Part shown: positions 52,232 to 59,074 of the stretch, one piece after another | Position numbering within the stretch: the stretch's first letter is position 1 | Layout of the letters: each line of letters begins with the position of its first letter | Assembly: GCA_965229565.1 (NCBI GenBank) | Contig: OZ245888.1 | Coordinates: forward strand, 2,108,001-2,172,000 | DNA: 64,000 bases | From: JANQNX01 sp040217095 | GTDB lineage: Bacteria > Pseudomonadota > Gammaproteobacteria > Eutrophobiales > Eutrophobiaceae | Direction of reading: 5' to 3' | Notes under the pieces: model-generated | Seen by the model: only the letters and a program-made list of their open reading frames with translations | Databases searched by the model: none | Told to the model about the DNA's origin: nothing | Position numbers and translations under genes: made by a program

Positions 52232-53578
52232 ATGCAATGGCTTGAGAATAAATTAAACCTGCTCAGCGGCATTATCTGGGGTGAATACCTGCTCATCCCT
52301 TTACTGGCGCTGGTTGGTATTTACCTGACGATTGGTCTGCGCGCCCTTACCTGGCGCAAGATTGGTACCGCATTTCATGCGCTTTGGTCAGGCCGAAAAG
52401 AAACAGACGTTGTAAAAGGTGACATCAGCCCTTTCCAGGCGCTGATGACCGCGCTATCAGCCACGGTAGGTACCGGCAACATCGCCGGTGTGGCTACTGC
52501 GATTTATTTTGGTGGCCCGGGCGCCATCTTCTGGATGTGGGTCATTGCCCTGTTTGGCATGGCCACCAAGTATGCCGAAGCCGTGCTTGCGGTCAGCTAT
52601 CGGGAAACCGATTCGCTCGGTAATTATGTCGGTGGCCCAATGTATTACATCCGCAACGGTCTTGGTGAAAACTGGCGCTGGATGGCATCGGCCTTTGCCT
52701 TTTTCGCCATGTTTGCCGCGTTTGGTATTGGCAACATGGTGCAATCAAACTCGGTCGCCGACGAAATCAACGCGACGTTTGCGGTGCCCACCTGGATGAC
52801 CGGTCTGGTCATGGCAATTGTCGCAGGACTGGTCATTATTGGCGGGGTAAAACGCATCGCGCATGTCACGGAAAAACTGGTACCGTTCATGGCGGTTGTC
52901 TACGTGTTGGCCGCCCTTTCCATTGTCATCATAAATATTTCCGAGTTACCCGGCGTAATTACGCTAATCGTAGATAGCGCATTTAATGGCGCTGCAGCCA
53001 GTGGTGGCTTTGCTGGGGCCACTATCTGGATGGCATTACGCTGGGGCTTTGCCCGTGGCATTTTCTCCAACGAGGCAGGACTAGGTAGCGCACCGATAGC
53101 GCATGCAGCCGCCCAGACCAACGATCCGATTAAACAAGGCATGGTTGCCATGCTGGGCACATTCATTGACACATTGATTATATGCAGCATGACAGCCTTC
53201 GTCATAATCCTTACCGGAACCTGGAACAGTGGCCTGACCGGTGCGCCTATGACATCGGCGGCATTTTCTGCCGGCCTGTTTGGCTATGGCGGTTACGTGG
53301 TGACCTTCGGTATTATCTTCTTTGCGTTTACCACTATACTCGGCTGGAGTTATTACGGTGAGCGTGCGGCTGGCTACCTGTTTGGGACAGGTATCATCAA
53401 GTATTACCGTTTATGCTGGATAGTCGCTATATTTATTGGAGCAGTGGTCAAGCTGAACCTGGTGTGGGCCTTTGCCGACGTCATGAACGGCTTGATGGCA
53501 CTGCCTAACCTGGTAGCGTTGTTGCTGTTAAGTCCAATTGTATTCAGCAAGACACGAACTTATTTCAACAAGCAGTAG
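52232..53578 (+). CDS. Alanine/glycine:cation symporter (AGCS family)
   Basis: A 448-residue sodium:amino acid symporter. Family marks: ALMTALSATVGTGNIAGVAT near residue 70, GGPGAIFWMW near 92, YVGGPMYYIRNGLG near 130, and RGIFSNEAGLGSAPIAHAAA near 275. About ten helices. Length is typical. It ends 4 bases before nadC. Confidence 0.93.
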   Translation: MQWLENKLNLLSGIIWGEYLLIPLLALVGIYLTIGLRALTWRKIGTAFHALWSGRKETDVVKGDISPFQALMTALSATVGTGNIAGVATAIYFGGPGAIFWMWVIALFGMATKYAEAVLAVSYRETDSLGNYVGGPMYYIRNGLGENWRWMASAFAFFAMFAAFGIGNMVQSNSVADEINATFAVPTWMTGLVMAIVAGLVIIGGVKRIAHVTEKLVPFMAVVYVLAALSIVIINISELPGVITLIVDSAFNGAAASGGFAGATIWMALRWGFARGIFSNEAGLGSAPIAHAAAQTNDPIKQGMVAMLGTFIDTLIICSMTAFVIILTGTWNSGLTGAPMTSAAFSAGLFGYGGYVVTFGIIFFAFTTILGWSYYGERAAGYLFGTGIIKYYRLCWIVAIFIGAVVKLNLVWAFADVMNGLMALPNLVALLLLSPIVFSKTRTYFNKQ

Positions 53579-53582
53579 TACT

Positions 53583-54416
53583 ATGGAAGTTAGTGAAAAA
53601 GTCATAAAGGATAACGTGACCCTCGCCCTGAAAGAGGACGTGGGCACGGAAGATATTACCGCCTCGTTGCTGGATGAAGGCGCGAGCAGCAAGGCCACGT
53701 TGATCAGCCGTGAAGACGCCGTACTTTGCGGCAAGGCCTGGTTCGATGAATCCTTTCGTCAACTCGACACGGACATCAAGATCGATTGGAAAGTAGATGA
53801 CGGAGACACGATACACGTGAATCAAAAACTGTGTGTATTAACAGGCTGTACCCGCGCCCTGCTGACCGGTGAACGTACCGCGATTAATTTCCTGCAAACC
53901 CTGTCCGGTACGGCCACCATGGTCAGCGAGTATGTCAGGCAGATACGTGGCACCGGTGCCAGGTTACTGGATACCCGTAAAACCCTGCCCGGACTCCGAC
54001 TTGCACAAAAATACGCGGTCACCTGTGGTGGCGGTATGAATCACCGTGTCGGGTTATACGACGGCTTTCTGATCAAGGAAAACCATATCCTTGCCAACGG
54101 CAGTATCACCAATGCCATACAACAGGCCAAAAAGCGCGACCTGCCCGTGGAAGTCGAGGTGGAAAACCTGAAAGAACTCGAAGAGGCCCTGGAGGCAGAT
54201 CCGGACCGTATCCTGCTGGATAATTTCAGTATTGATGAACTGTTCAGGGCAGTAGAAATGGCCCAGGGCCGTACCAGTCTGGAGGCCTCGGGCAACATTA
54301 CCTTGAAGAACCTGCGCAACGTCGCCAAGACCGGCGTCGATTATATTTCCATCGGCGCCCTGACCAAGCACGTCACGGCCGTGGACTTTTCGTTGCGCTT
54401 TGAACCCTTATCCTAG
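53583..54416 (+). CDS. nadC: Nicotinate-nucleotide pyrophosphorylase (quinolinate phosphoribosyltransferase)
   Basis: About 277 residues from the ATG at 53583, 4 bases after the symporter stop; the frame is open further up but inside the symporter gene. The enzyme makes nicotinate mononucleotide from quinolinate in de novo NAD synthesis. Marks: GTEDITASLLDE near residue 18, GERTAINFLQTLSGTAT near 98, LLDTRKTLPGLR near 131, VEVEVENLKELEEA near 193 and DYISIGALTKHV near 257. Confidence 0.94.
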   Translation: MEVSEKVIKDNVTLALKEDVGTEDITASLLDEGASSKATLISREDAVLCGKAWFDESFRQLDTDIKIDWKVDDGDTIHVNQKLCVLTGCTRALLTGERTAINFLQTLSGTATMVSEYVRQIRGTGARLLDTRKTLPGLRLAQKYAVTCGGGMNHRVGLYDGFLIKENHILANGSITNAIQQAKKRDLPVEVEVENLKELEEALEADPDRILLDNFSIDELFRAVEMAQGRTSLEASGNITLKNLRNVAKTGVDYISIGALTKHVTAVDFSLRFEPLS

Positions 54417-54424
54417 GAATTTAA

Positions 54425-54565
54425 GGGTGCTTCTAAAAACCTGGATTTTTTCGTGAGTACAAGGAAGCGAGGCGCGCAGGACCGGAGTGTATAAACGCAT
54501 ACATGAGGATTCGAGCACCGCGCTGACGAAGTAATCGCGGAAAAATATAGTTTTTAGATGTGCCC
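54425..54565. repeat. Dispersed palindromic repeat, copy 2
   Basis: About 141 bases between nadC and fch. Ends are inverted: GGGTGCTTCTAAAAAC (54425-54440) against GTTTTTAGATGTGCCC (54550-54565). The core ACCGGAGTGTAT - six bases - ATACATGAGGAT followed by CGAGCACCGC matches copy 1 at 29247-29295. The right end abuts the stop codon of the convergent fch gene. Confidence 0.75.
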
Positions 54566-55188
54566 TAGAGCTTGTCCTTAACGATGTTATAGATGTTCTC
54601 TTTCAGGGACTCCATGTCTGACAGCATGGCTTCCAGCTGCTTTTGACGATCATCGGCAAACTCCTTGTCCTTGATACCACCGATATTAATGTAAACATTC
54701 AAGGCGGCACTACGCAGGCCTGCATAACCCGCAAGCACAGCCACACCGGCATCACTGATCACATTCTTGTTACCGATCTCGGCAATTGGCTGACTCAGCT
54801 TGATGACTTCATAACACAGCTTGGCGCATTCCAGAGGTACATCGGTAGCTTCTTTTAATGCTTCCTGGATCTCGGCAGAACGTGCCGCCTTCTGCTCGTC
54901 AGTGTCCTTGGGCATACCGTATGAAGCCATAACACGATTAAATACACGCACATCATCCGCGATGGCATCGGTCAATTTCATACGTAACACTTCGGCGGCT
55001 GCCAGTATTTCCTGGGACTGAGAATCGACGTCTTCATAACCCTTTTTACCAATGGTAAAATGCGCCACCATACTGATGAGTGCCGCCCCCATGGCGCCGG
55101 ATACCGCGGCAGCGCCGCCTCCGCCAGGCGTGGAAGCTTTACTGGCAAGTTCATCCAGGAATGTCTGGATACTCATGTCTTTTATCAT
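54565..55188 (-). CDS. fchA: Methenyltetrahydrofolate cyclohydrolase (formiminotransferase-cyclodeaminase family)
   Basis: A 207-residue all-helical protein of the FTCD C-terminal family. Marks: LDELASKASTPGGGGAAAVS near residue 11-30, ALISMVAHFTIGKKGY near 37, and DAGVAVLAGYAGLRSAALNV near 148. Paired, divergently, with an mtdA gene, it is best read as Fch, the enzyme that converts methenyl- to formyl-tetrahydrofolate (both directions). A GGGAG ribosome binding site precedes the ATG. Confidence 0.88.
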   Translation of the reverse strand: MIKDMSIQTFLDELASKASTPGGGGAAAVSGAMGAALISMVAHFTIGKKGYEDVDSQSQEILAAAEVLRMKLTDAIADDVRVFNRVMASYGMPKDTDEQKAARSAEIQEALKEATDVPLECAKLCYEVIKLSQPIAEIGNKNVISDAGVAVLAGYAGLRSAALNVYINIGGIKDKEFADDRQKQLEAMLSDMESLKENIYNIVKDKL

Positions 55189-55249
55189 TGATTAATCTCC
55201 CAAAGCTTGAAAAGGCCGGCGATTATAAGACAAAAGTAATTCAAAGCGT

Positions 55250-55345
55250 AATCGGGACAGAGAACGGTACCCAGACCGGCCCTGTCCGTCAGTTGTGGCT
55301 GACGTCCGCTTGGGTTACCGTATGCCCCGCTTGCGTCAGCGTTTG
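55250..55345 (+). promoter_or_regulatory. Possible structured leader of mtdA with alternative hairpins
   Basis: Three short segments compete: CGTCAG (55287-55292), GCTGACG (55298-55304) and CGTCAGC (55334-55340). The middle one can pair with either neighbour, giving two exclusive folds. A further stem GGACAG (55256-55261) with CTGTCC (55282-55287), enclosing CGGT/ACCG, lies just before. No T-run follows, and no known riboswitch consensus is recognised with confidence. It precedes mtdA by about 70 bases. Confidence 0.4.
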
Positions 55346-55411
55346 TAGTGCAGAATTTTTGAAGATTTTATTTAACATATTGATATTTATATATAATTAG
55401 AGGAAAACATA

Positions 55412-56272
55412 ATGAAAAAACTGCTTTACCAACTTGATACCGATCAGCACCCCTCCGTTTTCGATAACGTGGTTGCCTATGACGGTGGCGCTGACCAGGT
55501 CATTGGCTACGGCAATGTCAACCCGGATAACTGCTCGGGCCTGGTGGAAGGCGCTATTTTCACCCGTGCCCCAAAGGAAAAGAAAAATACCGCGATATTT
55601 GTAGGCGGTGGCGACATGGCTGCCGGGGAAGAACTCTACAAGGCGATTCAGAAAGTCTTTTTCTACGATTTCCGCGTATCCGTGATGCTGGATAGTAACG
55701 GCAGTAACACCACCGCCGCTGCCGGCGTGGCCAAGTTGTTAAGCAGCGGCCCCATCAAGGGCAAGAAATGTGTCGTACTGGCTGGTACCGGCCCCGTTGG
55801 CCTGCGCGCGGCCTACATGTTTGCCTCGGAAGGTGCCAGCGAAGTTGTTATCACCTCACGTGGTATAGAGAAGGCCGAAAAAGCCTGCAAAGGCATCAAG
55901 GAAAGATTTGGCGTAGATATTACACCAGCCGCCGGCCCTGACTTTGATGAACGTGCCAAGGTCTGTGAAGACGCAAACATCATTTTTGCGACTGGTGCAG
56001 CCGGTGCGGAGTTATTGAAAGAAGAACACTGGCAGAAGAATAAAAACCTGGAAATGATTGCCGACGCCAATGCCACCCCACCGTTAGGTATCGGTGGTAC
56101 CGACATGATGGATAAAGGCAAAGAGTATGGTGGCAAAGTTGTCTGGGGCGCCATCGGTTTTGGCACCTTAAAACTGGCTCTGCATCGCGCCTGTATTGCC
56201 AGGCTATTCGAATCCAATGACCAGTTATTTGATGCCGAAGAAATCTTTGCGCTGGCAAAGGAAATGGCATAA
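55412..56272 (+). CDS. mtdA: NADP-dependent methylene-tetrahydrofolate/methylene-tetrahydromethanopterin dehydrogenase
   Basis: A 286-residue enzyme close in wording to Methylobacterium MtdA: TDQHPSVFDNVVAYDGGADQ near residue 10, FVGGGDMAAGEELY near 64, MLDSNGSNTTAAAGVA near 91, the NADP loop VVLAGTGPVGLRAA near 117, and HRACIARLFESNDQLFDAEE near the end. It interconverts methylene- and methenyl-tetrahydrofolate with NADP. With Fch it forms the formyl-to-methylene branch used for C1 assimilation in methylotrophs; other such genes are not in the window. A GAGGAAAAC ribosome binding site gives a firm start. Confidence 0.93.
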   Translation: MKKLLYQLDTDQHPSVFDNVVAYDGGADQVIGYGNVNPDNCSGLVEGAIFTRAPKEKKNTAIFVGGGDMAAGEELYKAIQKVFFYDFRVSVMLDSNGSNTTAAAGVAKLLSSGPIKGKKCVVLAGTGPVGLRAAYMFASEGASEVVITSRGIEKAEKACKGIKERFGVDITPAAGPDFDERAKVCEDANIIFATGAAGAELLKEEHWQKNKNLEMIADANATPPLGIGGTDMMDKGKEYGGKVVWGAIGFGTLKLALHRACIARLFESNDQLFDAEEIFALAKEMA

Positions 56273-56306
56273 TTTGCATACATTTACTCTGGCGGTTTAA
56301 ATCAAC

Positions 56307-57500
56307 GTGTCTGTATCTAATTTCTTGTCCCGGCAGACAGCGAGACTTGTCTCGCTGCTGCTGTTAACTGGTTTCCTGCAAGTCGTTCATGCCGAAACAT
56401 TTGAAGAAGGCAAAGACGCGTACCTGAACAAGGATTACGCACGAGCGCTTGAAATCCTCAAACCTCTTGCAGAACAGGGTAATTCCCAGGCGCAGATCAC
56501 AATGGGCTTGATGCATGACTACGGTCACGGTGTACCCAAGGACCCGACACAATCGATTAAATGGTATCGCATGGCTGCCGAGCAAGGTGTGCCACTGGTA
56601 CAGCATGACCTGGGGGTAAAGTATTTCCAGGGACAGGGTGTTGAGCAAAATTACAAGGAGGCGGCGAAGTGGTGGGAAATGTCTTCGAATGCCGGCATTG
56701 CTGATTCACAGTTCAATCTCGGCCTGATGTATTACCGCGGTATTGGCATTGACAAGGACCACGTCAAGGCAGCGGAATTATTTGAAAAGGCGGCCGCGCA
56801 GGGACATGGCAATGCTCAATACAGTCTCGCGGTTATGTATGCCTTTGGACAAAGCAAGCCAAAAGACTACAACAAGGCACTGGAGTGGTTCAGGAAGTCT
56901 GCCTCACAGGAAATTGCCCAGGCACAGTTTAACCTCGGCGTATTCTATGAGAACGGTTACGGCGTGGATAAAGACCTTGAGCAGGCACGTGACTGGTACG
57001 TCCTTGCGGCCAACCGGGGATTGCAGGAAGCGATAGAGAAACTGCGTACACTGGAAACGGCCAAGGGCAAGAAAGAAACAGCTACCGCGAAAGCTACAGC
57101 TGATCAAGCAAGCAGGCAGCCAACTGTGGCTGAAGCAAAAAAAACCAGGCCAGCAAACGATGAAACGACTGTCACGCAATCAACCCCAACGGCATCTACC
57201 TCCGCGGACTATAATCTCAGTGATTGGCTCAGGCAGCAGCCTGCAGATCAATACACCTTGCAACTCGGCAGCCTCACCAATGAAGAGGATATGATTAACT
57301 ACGTGAAGGGCACAGGCCTTGGTTCAAACGCGGGATACATCAAGGTTATCGTCAAGGATGTGACACGCTATAATGCCATCTACGGGATTTACGACAGTTA
57401 CGATAATGCGCAACAGGCAATACAGGATCTCCCGGCCGCAATAAGAAATTCCAAGCCGTGGGTCAGGAACACGGGTATACTGCAAGGCATCCTGTTTTGA
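56307..57500 (+). CDS. Periplasmic SEL1-repeat protein with C-terminal SPOR domain
   Basis: A 397-residue protein with a GTG start, a signal peptide ending QVVHA, five SEL1 repeats of 36 residues (about 55-240; for example AQAQFNLGVFYENGYGVDKD), a low-complexity Ala/Thr/Lys linker (about 250-300) and a C-terminal SPOR domain (about 310-397, YTLQLGSLTNEEDMINYV). SPOR domains bind glycan strands stripped of peptide, mostly at the division septum, so this is likely a septal or cell-wall scaffold. It is followed after 27 bases by two unknown paralogous genes. Confidence 0.88.
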   Translation: MSVSNFLSRQTARLVSLLLLTGFLQVVHAETFEEGKDAYLNKDYARALEILKPLAEQGNSQAQITMGLMHDYGHGVPKDPTQSIKWYRMAAEQGVPLVQHDLGVKYFQGQGVEQNYKEAAKWWEMSSNAGIADSQFNLGLMYYRGIGIDKDHVKAAELFEKAAAQGHGNAQYSLAVMYAFGQSKPKDYNKALEWFRKSASQEIAQAQFNLGVFYENGYGVDKDLEQARDWYVLAANRGLQEAIEKLRTLETAKGKKETATAKATADQASRQPTVAEAKKTRPANDETTVTQSTPTASTSADYNLSDWLRQQPADQYTLQLGSLTNEEDMINYVKGTGLGSNAGYIKVIVKDVTRYNAIYGIYDSYDNAQQAIQDLPAAIRNSKPWVRNTGILQGILF

Positions 57501-57527
57501 TCCAGTAAAATTGCAAGCGTGGTATAA

Positions 57528-58256
57528 ATGGCTTCTTTTAAAGCTATCCTGCGAAATAACCCGGAAGAGTTAATACAGTTGCTCTACAGGTTTAGCGATT
57601 CCAAAACAGGCGAAGTCGAAAGAACCGAAAACATTGCCAGGCATCTTAAACTCAAACCGGCACAATTAATCTGCGCAATCGGGTTTAACCCCCAGCTTCC
57701 TGAACTGTCAGAAATCCCCCCTATACTTGGCTATAAAACCAGCGCTGATTTGATACAGGCGCGGAATGAATACTTTATCAATGACATTTACAAACATCTA
57801 ACGTTGGATAACATCCTGTCGATCTACGCTTCGATCACTGGCAACAGTGACATGCAACAGGTGCTGGAATACCTGCTGGAAAGAAGACTGAAAAATATCG
57901 AGAAACGCATTGATGAAACCGTTAACTCACTCATTATCGATAAGTACAAGGAAGAAATGCGTGGTATCTATTCTGATGATGTCGTCAGCATAGATTTTGT
58001 TGAAAAAAGACTGGAAGATGCCGATAGTGGTTTCCGCGCGTTACTGAATGAAGTGTCCCTGATTGTAGACAGTAAACTGATACCGGCAGGCGATATTTTT
58101 TTTCGTGATACCATTCTGCCACAGGAAAAAAAGAAATTGCTCGACAAGGGCATGATACCTGCAAAGCTGATCAACATGCGGCTAAGTGACCCGAAGATAT
58201 CAAGAGCTGAAAAAAAATTACTTAATGAATACGCAAAGGGAAACAGCAGAAAATAA
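57528..58256 (+). CDS. Unknown cytoplasmic protein, paralogue 1 of a tandem pair
   Basis: A 242-residue protein without signal peptide or membrane helix, rich in helices and charged residues. It opens MASFKAIL and contains ARHLKLKPAQLICAIGFNP near residue 36-54, YKHLTLDNILSIYASI near 88 and GDIFFRDTILPQEKKKLLDKG near 187. The next gene encodes a protein with the same length, opening and landmarks, so the two arose by tandem duplication. I do not recognise the family. Both follow the SEL1-SPOR gene closely and end before a terminator at 58987-59019. Confidence 0.75.
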   Translation: MASFKAILRNNPEELIQLLYRFSDSKTGEVERTENIARHLKLKPAQLICAIGFNPQLPELSEIPPILGYKTSADLIQARNEYFINDIYKHLTLDNILSIYASITGNSDMQQVLEYLLERRLKNIEKRIDETVNSLIIDKYKEEMRGIYSDDVVSIDFVEKRLEDADSGFRALLNEVSLIVDSKLIPAGDIFFRDTILPQEKKKLLDKGMIPAKLINMRLSDPKISRAEKKLLNEYAKGNSRK

Positions 58257-58259
58257 TCG

Positions 58260-58973
58260 ATGGCCAGCTTTACCGAATTACTCACTGCTTCTGACGATGA
58301 ACTGGTCAGGATTTTCTACAAGACCAGCGCAGGCGAGGAAACTAATTTCATCAAGCGAATCAATATTATCGCCCGCAAGCTGGAATTGAACCATACCCAA
58401 TTGGTATGCGCGCTTGGTTTCAACAAGCACATACGTGACTTAACCGATATCCAGCAACAGCTTGGATTTCGTTCCTATAAATTACTAACGGTACGACAAA
58501 ACGAACTGTTTACGACAGATACTTATAAACACCTGTCCATCGAAAACATACTGGATATTTACGCCGAACGCCTGGAAGACCAGGATATCCTGGAAAACCT
58601 TCGTGCACTGCTGTTGCCGCGGCTGGCGCATATCGAGACGGACATCGACAAGAACGAGGACCCTGGACACGTGATCAGCTATCGCATGGAAGTACATGCG
58701 ATCTACACCTCCGGCATCGCGGACAAGGCCTTTGCTGACAAACGCTTGCGTATGAACAATGGCCAGTTCAGGCGCATGGCCAACGAGGCCAATATTATTA
58801 TTGATGCCGGCTACCACCCGCCCAGCAACCTGTTTTTCATGGACACACTGTCAATTGCGGAAAAGGCAGACCTGATCGAAGCCGGACATATTAATGGAGA
58901 TATGATAAAAAACCGCCTGCAAAACAAGAATATCAGTGACCAGGAGCGCGAATTCCTGGAAGAAAAGCTCTGA
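58260..58973 (+). CDS. Unknown cytoplasmic protein, paralogue 2 of a tandem pair
   Basis: A 237-residue protein, 3 bases after its paralogue. Shared landmarks: the opening MASFTELL, ARKLELNHTQLVCALGFNK near residue 38-56, YKHLSIENILDIYAERL near 90, an IYTSG...KAFADKRL segment near 150 and NLFFMDTLSIAEKADLIEAG near 185. No known family, no signal peptide. Divergence between the two copies is large, so the duplication is old and both are probably under selection. Confidence 0.75.
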   Translation: MASFTELLTASDDELVRIFYKTSAGEETNFIKRINIIARKLELNHTQLVCALGFNKHIRDLTDIQQQLGFRSYKLLTVRQNELFTTDTYKHLSIENILDIYAERLEDQDILENLRALLLPRLAHIETDIDKNEDPGHVISYRMEVHAIYTSGIADKAFADKRLRMNNGQFRRMANEANIIIDAGYHPPSNLFFMDTLSIAEKADLIEAGHINGDMIKNRLQNKNISDQEREFLEEKL

Positions 58974-58986
58974 ATATGACAACACC

Positions 58987-59019
58987 GTGAATTTCGGGAA
59001 TTTTTCCCGTTTTATTCAC
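58987..59019 (+). terminator. Terminator after the unknown pair
   Basis: CGGGAA (58995-59000) pairs with TTCCCG (59004-59009) across a three-T loop, followed by TTTT; an outer pair GTGAAT (58987-58992) / ATTCAC (59014-59019) encloses it. It closes the operon 56307-58973. Confidence 0.6.
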
Positions 59020-59042
59020 AGACCTATACCGATACCCTTCGT

Positions 59043-59067
59043 CCCCACAATAATAATTCCGTGGGGG
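59043..59067 (+). promoter_or_regulatory. Hairpin covering the ribosome binding site of the receptor gene
   Basis: CCCCAC (59043-59048) pairs with GTGGGG (59061-59066) across a 12-base AT-rich loop. The 3' arm is the only candidate Shine-Dalgarno (GGGGGA, 59063-59068) for the ATG at 59075, so folding should block translation. Confidence 0.5.
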
Positions 59068-59074
59068 AAATCAT

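Noticed and set aside
55250..55345. ZTP (pfl) or glycine riboswitch before mtdA
   Set aside because: A few bases such as CCGCTTGGG and GGGACAGAG recall parts of these classes, but the remaining conserved positions do not line up; left as an unassigned leader.
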